In this document: positions 35,880 through 44,337 of the stretch, in pieces | Layout of the letters: each line of letters opens with the position of its first letter | Position numbering within the stretch: position 1 is the first letter of the stretch | NCBI RefSeq assembly: GCF_007994225.1 | Contig: NZ_VLLL01000008.1 | Coordinates: 22,699 to 86,698, forward strand | Reading direction: 5' to 3' | From: Stackebrandtia albiflava | GTDB lineage: Bacteria; Actinomycetota; Actinomycetes; Mycobacteriales; Micromonosporaceae | Length of the DNA: 64,000 bases | Program-made: the position numbers and the translations under genes | Notes under the pieces: model-generated | Told to the model about the DNA's origin: nothing | The model's database searches: none | Seen by the model: the letters and a program-made list of their open reading frames with translations, nothing else

Positions 35880-37217
35880 ATGCGTAGCCCACGGCGCCGC
35901 GAACTGAACCGGGCGGCACGACCGTGCACCGGACGCCAGACGCCCCGCAGGGTCGCCATGCTGTCGATGCACACGTCCCCGCTGGAGCAGCCCGGCACCG
36001 GGGACGCCGGCGGCATGAACGTGTACATCATGCAGACCGCCCGGCAGCTCGCCGCCCTGGACGTGGAGGTGGAGATCTTCACCCGGGCCACGTCCTCGTC
36101 CCAGCCGCCGGTCGTACCGGTGTCGCCGGGCGTCCTGGTCCACCACGTCCCGGCCGGACCGTTCGAAGGACTCGCCAAGCACGACCTGCCGTCGCAGCTG
36201 TGCGCGTTCACCGCCGGGGTGCTGCGCGCCGAGGCCGCCCGCCCGGCGGGGCACTTCGACGTCATACACAGCCACTACTGGCTGTCCGGGCAGGCCGGAT
36301 GGCTGGCCAAGGAACGCTGGAACGTGCCGCTCGTGCACTCCGCGCACACCCTCGCCAAGGTCAAGAACCTCAACCTCGCCGAATGCGACACCCCGGAACC
36401 CTTCGCGCGCGTCGTCGGCGAGGAACAGGTCGTCGCCGAGGCCGACGCCCTGGTCGCCAACACCGCCGCCGAGGCCGGTGAACTCGTCGGCCACTACGGC
36501 GCCGACACCGAGCGTGTCGCCGTCACCGCCCCCGGCGTCGACACCGAGGTCTTCACGCCCGGTGACACCGCCGAGGCCCGGCGGCGCCTCGGCCTGCCCG
36601 CCGACGCGATCGTGCTCGGCTTCGCCGGCCGCATCCAGGCGTTGAAGGCACCCGACGTGATGCTGCGCGCCGTCGCCCGGCTCCGCGACCTCAATCCGGC
36701 TCTCGCGGCGCGGATCCGGGTCGTGATCGTGGGCGGCCCGTCCGGTGTCGGCACCGACTATCCGGAGAAACTGGCGGCCCTGACCGCCGAACTCGGCCTC
36801 GACCGGGCCGTCTCGTTCCTGCCGCCCCGCTCCGGAGCCGGGCTCGCCGAGGTGTTCCGGGCCTGCGACGCCGTCTGTGTCCCCAGCCACAACGAGACCT
36901 TCGGACTGGTCGCCCTGGAGGCGCAGGCGTGTGGCGTACCGGTGGTCGCGACCGCCGTCGGCGGCCTCACCACCGCGGTCGCCGACGGCCGCACCGGGAT
37001 CCTCGTCGGCGGCCACGACGAGACCGACTGGGCCGCCGCCCTCAACCGCCTGCTGACCGACCCGGACCTGCGGGCGCTGATGGCCGCCGAGGCGGTCCGG
37101 CACGCCGACGGCTTCACGTGGCGGCGCACCGCCGGCGACCTGATGCGGATCTACTGCGACGCCGTCATACGGCGGCGGGCGGTGTCGCCGCGCCGGGCGG
37201 GCATCCCGGGGCGGTAA
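35880..37217 (+). CDS. mshA: D-inositol-3-phosphate glycosyltransferase
   Basis: 445 residues, GT-B fold (GT4). The N-terminal [20 protein letters not shown] is the UDP-GlcNAc-binding MshA signature; [27 protein letters not shown] and the C-terminal [20 protein letters not shown] follow. It starts mycothiol biosynthesis by joining GlcNAc to inositol phosphate. The next gene (YbjN type) is 9 bases downstream, as in many actinobacteria. Confidence 0.95.
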   Translation: MRSPRRRELNRAARPCTGRQTPRRVAMLSMHTSPLEQPGTGDAGGMNVYIMQTARQLAALDVEVEIFTRATSSSQPPVVPVSPGVLVHHVPAGPFEGLAKHDLPSQLCAFTAGVLRAEAARPAGHFDVIHSHYWLSGQAGWLAKERWNVPLVHSAHTLAKVKNLNLAECDTPEPFARVVGEEQVVAEADALVANTAAEAGELVGHYGADTERVAVTAPGVDTEVFTPGDTAEARRRLGLPADAIVLGFAGRIQALKAPDVMLRAVARLRDLNPALAARIRVVIVGGPSGVGTDYPEKLAALTAELGLDRAVSFLPPRSGAGLAEVFRACDAVCVPSHNETFGLVALEAQACGVPVVATAVGGLTTAVADGRTGILVGGHDETDWAAALNRLLTDPDLRALMAAEAVRHADGFTWRRTAGDLMRIYCDAVIRRRAVSPRRAGIPGR

Positions 37218-37226
37218 CGTCGGGGC

Positions 37227-37700
37227 ATGGCGGACTTGGCGGCACTGCTCGACGCGTTGGAGGCCGACTGGGAACCGACCGGGGACCGGTCGTACCTGGT
37301 GCGGCTACCGGGCGTCCACAAGCTCAAGACCAACTGCAACCTGATCGTCGAGGACCACGCGTTGCGCGTCGAGGCGTTCGTGGTGCGCCACCCCGAGCAG
37401 GACCACGAACGCCTGTGGCGACTCCTGTTGCGCCGCAACGCCGGGATGTACGGGGTGTCGTTCGCGGTGGACGACCACGGCGACGTGTACCTGATGGGAC
37501 GGGTGCCGCTGTCCACTATAGATGAGGCGGAACTGGACCGGCTGCTGGGCGCGGTGTTGACCTACGCCGACGAGGTGTTCGACACCGCGCTGGAGATCGG
37601 CTTCGCCGACTCCATCCGCCGGGAGTGGCGGTGGCGCCTGTCGCGGGGCGAGTCCACCCGGAACCTGGCGGCCTTCACCCACCTGCGCCCCACCGACTGA
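37227..37700 (+). CDS. YbjN domain-containing protein
   Basis: 157 residues. The segment LPGVHKLKTNCNLIVEDHALRVEAFVVRHPEQ and the helical C-terminus fit the YbjN-type proteins encoded after mshA in many actinobacteria. The structural class resembles type III secretion chaperones, and its biochemical role is unknown. Cytosolic. In an operon with mshA. A subfamily 1 inverted-repeat element begins 24 bases after the stop. Confidence 0.85.
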   Translation: MADLAALLDALEADWEPTGDRSYLVRLPGVHKLKTNCNLIVEDHALRVEAFVVRHPEQDHERLWRLLLRRNAGMYGVSFAVDDHGDVYLMGRVPLSTIDEAELDRLLGAVLTYADEVFDTALEIGFADSIRREWRWRLSRGESTRNLAAFTHLRPTD

Positions 37701-37724
37701 CCCGCCACCCCTCCCCCTCAGATG

Positions 37725-37831
37725 CGCCTTGGGTGGTCTGAGGCCCATCGACGTGCCTCGAATAGGCTCGAATGTCCGATTTCTGGCGGGCCTACGACCA
37801 CCCAAGGCGGGCTCCAGACCACCCAAGGCGG
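37725..37831. repeat. Intergenic inverted-repeat element, subfamily 1 copy b
   Basis: Left arm CGCCTTGGGTGG (37725-37736); right inverted copies CCACCCAAGGCGG at 37798-37810 and 37819-37831. Same length (107 bp), arms and core (TGCCTCGAATA, AATGTCCGATTT) as 1072-1178. Convergent gap between ybjN and ectD. Confidence 0.88.
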
Positions 37832-37862
37832 CGTTTTCGGGGTGGGGAGAGGCCGGGCAGGG

Positions 37863-37900
37863 GCGCGCCCCGCCGCCGGGGGGATGACGACGGGGCGCGC
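37863..37900 (-). terminator. Probable terminator of the ect operon
   Basis: GCGCGCCCCG (37863-37872) pairs with CGGGGCGCGC (37891-37900), a 10-bp all-GC stem with an 18-base loop, 16 bases after the ectD stop codon. Confidence 0.65.
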
Positions 37901-37915
37901 GCTCCGGGGGTCGGG

Positions 37916-38806
37916 TCAGCGGGGCACCGGGGTGAAGTCCCGTGTACCGATGAACTCCGGCCGGGGCTGGGGCGCCGCGAACGGTTCCACGCAGGTGTTC
38001 TCGACGCTGTTGAACACCACGAAGAAGTTCGAACGCGGGAACGGCGTGATGTTGCCGTTCGACCCGTGCATGCAGTTGCAGTCGAACATGGTCGCCGAAC
38101 CGGCCGGTCCGGTGAACAGTTCGATGCCGTGCTTCTCGGCGAGCACACTGAGGCTGGTCTCGTCGGGAGTGCCGATCTCCTGCTCCTTCAGCGACTCCCG
38201 GTAGTGGTCCTGCGGGGTCTCGCCCACACAGGACACGAAGGTCTTGTGGGAGCCGGGCATGATCATCAGCCCGCCGTTGTAGGCGTGGTTGTCGGTCAAC
38301 GCGAACGACAGGCTCACCGCGCGCATCCGGGGCATGCCGTCCTCGGCGTGCCAGGTCTCGAAGTCGGAGTGCCAGTAGAACGGATTGCCGCCGAAACCGG
38401 GCTTGTAGTTGACCCGGCTCTGGTGCACGTACACGTCGGACCCGAGGATCTGCCGGGCACGGCCCGCCACCCGCTCGTCACGCACCAGCGCGGCGAACAG
38501 TTCCGAGATCTTGTGCACCTCGAAGATCGACCTGACCTCGTCGGAGCCCTTCTCCCGCACCACGCGTTCGTCGCCGTCGAGCGACTCGTCGGTCAGCAGC
38601 CGGTTCAGTTCGTTCTGGTACTGCGCCAGCTCACCCGGCGACACCAGTTCGTCCACCGTGAGGAAACCGTCGTCGGCGTACCCGTCGAGGGTGGGCCCGT
38701 CGATCGGGCCGTCGGAGGCCGTCCCGTACACCACCGGGTCCTCGTTGCGGTACAACATGACCGGTTCACGGCCGGAACGTGTCGGATAGAGGTCGCGAAT
38801 CGTCAC
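37916..38806 (-). CDS. ectD: Ectoine 5-hydroxylase
   Basis: 296 residues, Fe(II)/2-oxoglutarate dioxygenase of the PhyH class. The EctD signature [17 protein letters not shown] carries the metal-binding His and Asp, with the third metal ligand His later, in NCMHGSNGN. It hydroxylates ectoine to 5-hydroxyectoine, a compatible solute made under salt or heat stress. Overlaps ectC by 4 bases; last in the operon, followed by a hairpin terminator. Confidence 0.95.
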   Translation of the reverse strand: MTIRDLYPTRSGREPVMLYRNEDPVVYGTASDGPIDGPTLDGYADDGFLTVDELVSPGELAQYQNELNRLLTDESLDGDERVVREKGSDEVRSIFEVHKISELFAALVRDERVAGRARQILGSDVYVHQSRVNYKPGFGGNPFYWHSDFETWHAEDGMPRMRAVSLSFALTDNHAYNGGLMIMPGSHKTFVSCVGETPQDHYRESLKEQEIGTPDETSLSVLAEKHGIELFTGPAGSATMFDCNCMHGSNGNITPFPRSNFFVVFNSVENTCVEPFAAPQPRPEFIGTRDFTPVPR

Positions 38807-39225
38807 TTTTCGTCCTCCGGTTCGGTGAGGAGTGGATATACCCCGTTCTCGTCATGCACCTCGCGACCGGTCACCGGCGGATTGAACACGCACACGGTGC
38901 GCACGTCGGTGTGGGCGCGCAACGTGTGGCGCTCGTGCCCGTCGAGCAGGTACATGGTTCCGGGAGACAGCCGGTACTTCTCGCCCGTCTCCCGGTCGGT
39001 CAGTTCGCCCTCGCCCTCGATGACGTAGACGGCCTCGACGTGGTTGGCGTACCACATCGACGTCTCGGTCCCGGCGAACAGGACGGTGTCGTGCAGCGAG
39101 AACCCGACGCCGTCGCGCGCCAGCAGCAGCCGGCGGGACCGCCAGGTGCCCTCCGCGACGTCGCGGTCGTTGCCGAGGACGTCGTCCTCGGTGCCGATCA
39201 CGTCTTCGAGCCTGCGGACCTTCAT
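38803..39225 (-). CDS. ectC: L-ectoine synthase
   Basis: 140 residues from ATG 39225, a cupin. N-terminal [16 protein letters not shown], then [18 protein letters not shown] and [14 protein letters not shown] with metal-binding His/Glu residues. It cyclises N-acetyl-diaminobutyrate to ectoine. Start overlaps the ectB stop (ATGA). Longer frame upstream is antisense-like. Slightly longer than typical (about 130) by a charged C-terminal tail. Confidence 0.95.
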   Translation of the reverse strand: MKVRRLEDVIGTEDDVLGNDRDVAEGTWRSRRLLLARDGVGFSLHDTVLFAGTETSMWYANHVEAVYVIEGEGELTDRETGEKYRLSPGTMYLLDGHERHTLRAHTDVRTVCVFNPPVTGREVHDENGVYPLLTEPEDEK

Positions 39226-40475
39226 GCCATCTCCTTCATGACCGCGCGCACCGAGTCGGCCAGAACGGAGAGGCCGTCGGCGAGCTGTTCGTCGGGCGTG
39301 TTCAACGGCGGCAACAGTTTCACCACCTCGTCCTCGGGACCGGCCGTCTCCACCAGCAGGCCGCGTTCGAACGCCTCGGCGCACACCGCCGACGCCAGCC
39401 GGGTGTCGTCGAACACCAGGCCCCGCGCCAGCCCGGAACCCCGGGTGGACACGCCGTCGTGTTCGTCGGCGGTCTCGGCCAGCCGCGCCGCCACCAGGTG
39501 CGACTTCGCGCAGGTGGCCTCGGCGAACGCCGAGTCGGTCCAGAACTCGTCCAACGCGGTGGCCGCGGTGACGAACGCCGGGTTGTAGCCGCGGAACGTG
39601 CCGTTGTGCTCGCCGGGCTCCCACACGTCCAGGTCGGGCCGGAACAGTGTGAGTGCGAACGGGAGGCCGTAACCCGACAGCGACTTCGACAGGCACACGA
39701 TGTCGGGCGTGATGCCCGCCGCCTCGAAGCTGAAGAACGGACCGGTGCGACCGCAACCCATCTGGACGTCGTCGACGATGAGCAGGATGTCGTTCTCCCG
39801 GCACAACTGCGCCAGTGCGCGCAGCCACTCCGGGCGGGCGACGTTGACGCCGCCCTCACCCTGCACCGTCTCGACGATGACGGCGGCCGGTTGGGCGACA
39901 CCGGAACCGGAGTCCTCCAGCAGGCGCCGCATCCACAGCAGGTCGGGCATCTGACCGTCGAGGTAACGGTCGTACGGCAGGGTCATGGTGTGCCCCAACG
40001 GGACACCGGCACCCTCGCGTTTCATCGCGTTGCCGGTCAGGGCGAGCGCGCCGAGCGTCATGCCGTGGAACGCGTTGGTGAACCGGGCGATGAGTTCCCG
40101 GCCGGTGACCTTGCGGGCCAGTTTGATGGCCGCCTCGACGGCATTGGTGCCCGCCGGACCGGGGAACTGCACCTTGTAGTCGAGGCCGCGTGGCTTCAGG
40201 ACGACGTCCCGGAACCGGGACAGGAAACGGGATTTGGCGGCGGTGTGCATGTCCAGGGCGTGGACGATGTTGTCGCCGGTGAGGTACTCCAGCAGCGCGG
40301 CCTTCAGCACCGGGTGGTTGTGTCCGTAGTTGAGTGCGCCGGCTCCGGCGAAGAAGTCGATGTAGGACTTGCCGGACTCGTCGACGACCGTTGACTGCGT
40401 TGCTCTGGTGAACACCGTGGGCCAGCCACGGCAGTAGGAGCGGACCTGGGACTCTACTTCTTCGAATACACTCAT
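39222..40475 (-). CDS. ectB: Diaminobutyrate-2-oxoglutarate transaminase
   Basis: 417 residues, class III PLP aminotransferase. [29 protein letters not shown] and the PLP Lys in [12 protein letters not shown] are visible. It makes L-2,4-diaminobutyrate from aspartate semialdehyde, the first step of ectoine synthesis. 108 bases separate it from ectA, yet it is on the same strand and probably in the same transcript. Confidence 0.95.
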   Translation of the reverse strand: MSVFEEVESQVRSYCRGWPTVFTRATQSTVVDESGKSYIDFFAGAGALNYGHNHPVLKAALLEYLTGDNIVHALDMHTAAKSRFLSRFRDVVLKPRGLDYKVQFPGPAGTNAVEAAIKLARKVTGRELIARFTNAFHGMTLGALALTGNAMKREGAGVPLGHTMTLPYDRYLDGQMPDLLWMRRLLEDSGSGVAQPAAVIVETVQGEGGVNVARPEWLRALAQLCRENDILLIVDDVQMGCGRTGPFFSFEAAGITPDIVCLSKSLSGYGLPFALTLFRPDLDVWEPGEHNGTFRGYNPAFVTAATALDEFWTDSAFAEATCAKSHLVAARLAETADEHDGVSTRGSGLARGLVFDDTRLASAVCAEAFERGLLVETAGPEDEVVKLLPPLNTPDEQLADGLSVLADSVRAVMKEMA

Positions 40476-40583
40476 GGGTCTTCCGGGTCGGCCTGTGGCC
40501 GCTGCCCCGATGCACCCGCGGACTGGGCCGCCCGGCAGGGCACGCGCCCGGGCCGGCTCGAAGCCCGGACGTGGATACGCGCG

Positions 40584-41117
40584 TCAGCGGCGGCCCAACG
40601 GGCCGATCAGGAACCGGAACTCCGGTTCGTGTCCGCTGCCGAGCATCTCCTCGGAGAACAGCGCGTCCCGCGTGAGAGTCGCCTCGCGCGCGGCGGCGAA
40701 CGAGGTGAACAGTCGCGTGGACGGCAGGTTGCCCGGGGTGACGGTCGCCTCGACGTGGTCGACCCCGTGCGGGATCGTCCGGTCGGTGAGGTGATCGAGC
40801 ATTCGCCGGGCCAGCCCCTGGCGGCGATGACTCGGTGAGACCGCGACCTGCCAGACGAACAGCACGTGGTCGTCGGCGGGGCGGCGGTACCCGGTGACGA
40901 ATCCCGCGAGACGGTCGCCGTCATTGGCGACGACGCTGGTCGCGGCGAAGTCCCGGCACCACAGCACGTAGCTGTAGCGGGAGTTCACGTCGAGGGTTCC
41001 GGTCGCCTTCGCCAGTTCCCACATGCGGCCGCCGTCGTCCAGCGTCGGGGTCGCCAGCCGGAATCCGGTCGGCTCCGAGACGTGGACGGCGGGCTCACTC
41101 GTGTCACTGAGGGGCAT
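40584..41117 (-). CDS. ectA: Diaminobutyrate acetyltransferase
   Basis: 177 residues, GNAT fold. The acetyl-CoA loop is SPSHRRQGLARRML, with VWQVAVSP before it; WELAKATGTLDVNSRYSYVL is typical of EctA. It acetylates diaminobutyrate to the EctC substrate. No Shine-Dalgarno is present before ATG 41117; a promoter lies 6 bases away, so the message is probably leaderless. Confidence 0.94.
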   Translation of the reverse strand: MPLSDTSEPAVHVSEPTGFRLATPTLDDGGRMWELAKATGTLDVNSRYSYVLWCRDFAATSVVANDGDRLAGFVTGYRRPADDHVLFVWQVAVSPSHRRQGLARRMLDHLTDRTIPHGVDHVEATVTPGNLPSTRLFTSFAAAREATLTRDALFSEEMLGSGHEPEFRFLIGPLGRR

Positions 41118-41123
41118 GGGTGC

Positions 41124-41153
41124 AACTTACCCGATCCGCCGGACCTCGAACAA
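41124..41153 (-). promoter_or_regulatory. Candidate leaderless promoter of ectABCD
   Basis: On the minus strand TTGTTC (41153-41148) and TAAGTT (41129-41124) are 18 bases apart, and the -10 box lies 6 bases before the ectA ATG. Confidence 0.5.
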
Positions 41154-41207
41154 CGTGCCGTTTTGCCCGGTTATATCCGGACGAATCCGGGCGAAACGAA
41201 TCGGTAG

Positions 41208-41219
41208 ATTGTTGACAAT
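41208..41219. promoter_or_regulatory. Palindrome upstream of ectA, possible GntR-type operator
   Basis: ATTGTTGACAAT is a near-perfect dyad (ATTGT/ACAAT) of the sort bound by GntR regulators, about 90 bases upstream of ectA. From 41220 to 41550 no gene was recognised; the open frame there is low complexity and probably not coding. Confidence 0.35.
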
Positions 41220-41550
41220 ATGCTGGCCAACAACCAGATCATCGTCAGAATGAGCCCGCAACGAATACTTGGTGACGGATTGGTAACGATTCGGTCGCCG
41301 TACGGTGATGATCGCAGCCCGGGGGCTCGCGATCGGCCGACCGCAGTACCCCGGCGCGGTATTCCACCGCCGCAGAGGGTCCACTGCGGACTCCGTCGCG
41401 CCGGAACCCCGTAACGGCACCCGGTGCCATCACGGCTACACCGAAAGCGGCACACCGGATCCGTCTCCGGAACGAGGCCACCGGCCCCGACGACCCGCAC
41501 CATGGACCCACCCCACCCCACCCCACCACGCCGACCGGAGGCCGGAACGG

Positions 41551-42297
41551 ATGCCCGAACCGCAGTACATCGCGATGGCCGCCGTCATGGCGGCCACGGC
41601 CGTCGCCTGCCTCACCTGGCGAGACGGCCGGCCCCGCCGGATCGCCGGTGTCCTCGCCTGGCTGCTGCCATTGGGATACATCCTGGTCGAGGTGGTCGCG
41701 ATCTCGGCAGGCACCGTTCCGTACGACCCGTCGGCGCAGCCGATGAGTGACCTCGGTGTCACCACCTGCGGTACCGGCACCTACCCCTTGGCGGACTACC
41801 CGATCTGCTCGCCCCTGCACGACCTGGTCAACTGGGCGAACGTCCTCGCGGGTACCGGAATCGCCGCCGGGGCGATGTGGCTGCGCGGCACCTGGCCGCC
41901 CGGGCGACGTACCACCGCCGCGACGGTACTGCTCGTCGTCTTCGGGCTCTGCAACGCGATTCCCGGCCTCATACCGGCCGATGTGGACTTCGTCGCGCAC
42001 GTCGCCGGGACACTGCCCGGCATGGTCGTGCAGATCCCCGCGCTGTTCCTGCTCGCGGCGGTACTGCGCCGGGCCGGGGCCACCGGGCCCGCCCGATGGA
42101 CGACGGTGTGCGCGACTGCGACCACCCTCGCGCTCGTCCTCATCCCGGTGCAGCCGTTCCTGGACCTGCCCGGCGGCCTGTTGCAACGCGCCCTGTACTT
42201 CTCGGTCTACCTGTGGGCCGCCGTCGCCGGTGTGGAGCGCTACCGGGCGACCCGGCCCGCGCCTCTTATGGCGGCCACCGGCCCCGCTTCCCGGTGA
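41551..42297 (+). CDS. DUF998-type integral membrane protein
   Basis: 248 residues from ATG 41551 (CGGAGG upstream). Seven hydrophobic helices, with NPYD-like segment VPYDPSAQPMSDLGV after helix 2 and a loop HDLVNWANVLAGTG; this matches DUF998 proteins. The loop between helices 2 and 3 has two Cys (TTCGTGTYPLADYPICSP), perhaps a disulfide. Function unknown. The longer in-frame start at 41305 would add 82 low-complexity residues and is rejected. Confidence 0.8.
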   Translation: MPEPQYIAMAAVMAATAVACLTWRDGRPRRIAGVLAWLLPLGYILVEVVAISAGTVPYDPSAQPMSDLGVTTCGTGTYPLADYPICSPLHDLVNWANVLAGTGIAAGAMWLRGTWPPGRRTTAATVLLVVFGLCNAIPGLIPADVDFVAHVAGTLPGMVVQIPALFLLAAVLRRAGATGPARWTTVCATATTLALVLIPVQPFLDLPGGLLQRALYFSVYLWAAVAGVERYRATRPAPLMAATGPASR

Positions 42298-42349
42298 GAC
42301 CGTGCGGGCTTCCGACGCCGAGGACTTCGACGCGTGCCCCCGCCCTTGT

Positions 42350-43318
42350 TCAGCTGGTGCGGTCCTCGGTGGCGCGGGCGGTGTCGGCGTACCGCAGTGC
42401 GGCCTCACGCAGCGCCGACTCCGCGTCCACCCCGGCGGCACGGGCCGCCGCGACCGCCGCCAACAGGGCGTCACCGACCTCGTCGGCCGCACCGTCCACC
42501 GGCGCGGAAGGCCACGCGGGCACCGGAACGTCCAGTCCCGCCCGCTCCACCCGTGACAGGAACTTCGCCGCCAACGACAGCGCCGGTTGCGCCGACACCA
42601 CACCGTCGACGGCGTACCGGCGTTCGGGTTTCTCCTCCGCCTTGATGGCGTCCCACCGTTGACCGAGTTCGTCCAGATCGGACGCGGTCACGTCACCGAA
42701 GACGTGCGGGTGGCGCCGGATCAACTTGGCGACCACGTCGGCGGCCACGTCGTCGGCGTCGAAACCCGATTCGGTGTCCTCCGACGCCAGGCGGGCGTGC
42801 AGCAACGGCTGGAACAACAGGTCGCCCAGCTCCTCCCGCAGGTGCGCGGGGTCGCCGGAGGCTATCGCGTCCGCCGTCTCATACGCCTCCTCCAACAGGT
42901 ACGGCGCGAGACTGCGATGCGTCTGCGCGGCGTCCCAGGGGCAACCACCGGGAGACCGCAACCGGTCGATCACCGCGACCAGGTCGAGCAGCCGCGCCCC
43001 CGGCGGATCCCACGACCCGTACAGCAACTCGAACTCGACACCGGGGGAGTCCGGCAACCGGCGCCCGATCGCCGCCGCCAGGGTCTCGTCACCGTCCGGC
43101 CCCGCCAACCAGACACCACCCGACGACAGGAGCCGGTCGGCGGCCGACTCCGGCGGCACGACCGTCACCTCGACATCGTCGTCCCGCAACAGGACGGCCA
43201 ACGGCGACTCCGCCGCGGCGAACACCGCCGTACCGCTGCACAGTACGTCCCAGGCGGCCGCGCTCAACAGCCCGGCCGGGAGCCGGGGCGAGGTGATGAG
43301 CCAGTGGATGTGCGGCAT
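42350..43318 (-). CDS. mazG: MazG-type nucleotide pyrophosphohydrolase
   Basis: 322 residues. The MazG domain (about 112-245) has CPWDAAQTHRSLAPYLLEEAYE and LREELGDLLFQ with the metal-binding Glu/Asp residues. The N-terminal 100 residues are poorly conserved, as in actinobacterial MazG. It hydrolyses (d)NTPs to monophosphates and helps remove damaged nucleotides. Starts 3 bases after the SurA-like lipoprotein gene; the mfd-surA-mazG order is common in actinobacteria. Confidence 0.92.
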   Translation of the reverse strand: MPHIHWLITSPRLPAGLLSAAAWDVLCSGTAVFAAAESPLAVLLRDDDVEVTVVPPESAADRLLSSGGVWLAGPDGDETLAAAIGRRLPDSPGVEFELLYGSWDPPGARLLDLVAVIDRLRSPGGCPWDAAQTHRSLAPYLLEEAYETADAIASGDPAHLREELGDLLFQPLLHARLASEDTESGFDADDVAADVVAKLIRRHPHVFGDVTASDLDELGQRWDAIKAEEKPERRYAVDGVVSAQPALSLAAKFLSRVERAGLDVPVPAWPSAPVDGAADEVGDALLAAVAAARAAGVDAESALREAALRYADTARATEDRTS

Positions 43319-43321
43319 GGG

Positions 43322-44008
43322 TCAGTTCGGCACCGGGACGGTGAGCATCACGCCGCTGGGGTCGTAGAACGAGATCACCGAGACCCGGCCGTAACGCGGG
43401 TTCGTCTGCACGTCGTACTCGGCCACGTAGTCGGCGAGCTGCCGCCGTTCACCGACGATCCGTTGACCGGTCTCGCCGTTCAGGGTGACCGCAAGCTGCG
43501 AGATGCTCGCCTCGTCGAGCGGCTGACCCGTTACGGCGATGAAGTTGGCGGCGACGTCCGCCACCTCCTCGTCGGTCGGCGCGGCCGGTTCCGCGCCCTG
43601 CTTCAACATGGCCCGGTAGCCCTCGGCCTCACCGAGCAGCGCCACGAACGGGTTGTCCTCCGGCAGGCCGGTGCGCTGCGTCCAGCCCTCCCGCGCGGTC
43701 GCGTCCGCGGTCTCGTCGGGGGTCGCGCCGGTGTCGGCGGCGACCTGCCTGCCCAGTTCCACGACCACGAACGCCTCCATCACCTGCTGCCGGACGCCGC
43801 CGAAACCGGTGGTCATCTGGTCGGGGCCGGAGGTGAACAGTTCGGTGGGAACGCTGTCGACGACCTCGGAGATCTGCGTGTCGGTGACCCGCACGTCACC
43901 GACGAACAACGCGGCGCCCTGCTCCACGCGGCAGGCCGACACGGTGGCCGCCGCGGCGATCCCCAGGACGGCCGCCAGGACCAGGCGGCGTGACATGCGC
44001 GGTTTCAC
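43322..44008 (-). CDS. SurA N-domain-like lipoprotein
   Basis: 228 residues from GTG 44008 (GGAGG 7 bases upstream). Signal peptide with lipobox ATVSAC (about residues 21-26), then a SurA N-terminal chaperone-like helical domain (VGDVRVTDTQISEVVDSVPTE). There is no PPIase core. It should be lipid-anchored outside the membrane, perhaps as a folding helper. Operon with mazG. Longer than usual for the family only by the helical middle. Confidence 0.8.
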   Translation of the reverse strand: MKPRMSRRLVLAAVLGIAAAATVSACRVEQGAALFVGDVRVTDTQISEVVDSVPTELFTSGPDQMTTGFGGVRQQVMEAFVVVELGRQVAADTGATPDETADATAREGWTQRTGLPEDNPFVALLGEAEGYRAMLKQGAEPAAPTDEEVADVAANFIAVTGQPLDEASISQLAVTLNGETGQRIVGERRQLADYVAEYDVQTNPRYGRVSVISFYDPSGVMLTVPVPN

Positions 44009-44074
44009 GGGGATACCTCCAAGGTGTTCGGACCAGCAGCGAGCTTAAAGCATCCCGGCCCCACCCCCTCACCC

Positions 44075-44322
44075 CGCTTGGTCCCCGGCAGGTGGCGCTT
44101 GTCCCTCCCGTGTTCCGCTTGGTCCCCGGCAGGTGGCGCTTGTCCCTCCCGTGTTCCGCTTGGTCCCCGCCGCGTCGGCGAAGTCCGCCCGAAATATCAC
44201 ATACATGCCTACATGTCCGCATCTGGCGGGGACCAAGCGCGCAACGGCGGGGACCAAGCGGAATGGGGCGCGCAACGGCGAGGACCAAGCGGGACCGAGC
44301 GCGCAACGGCGGGGACCAAGCG
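44075..44322. repeat. Intergenic inverted-repeat element, subfamily 3 copy b (expanded)
   Basis: Left units CGCTTGGTCCCC at 44075, 44116 and 44157, as an exact 41-bp tandem repeat. Right inverted units GGGGACCAAGCG at 44228, 44249 and 44311, and a variant near 44280. The centre has GGCGAAGTCCGCCCGAAAT and CATACATGCC. It ends 15 bases from the mfd stop codon; no gene in 44009-44337. Confidence 0.88.
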
Positions 44323-44337
44323 CGAGCCCGTGCCGGG

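Noticed and set aside
41305..41550. N-terminal extension of the DUF998-type protein
   Set aside because: Low-complexity Arg/Pro/His residues, and the ATG at 41551 has a ribosome site and starts at the first helix.
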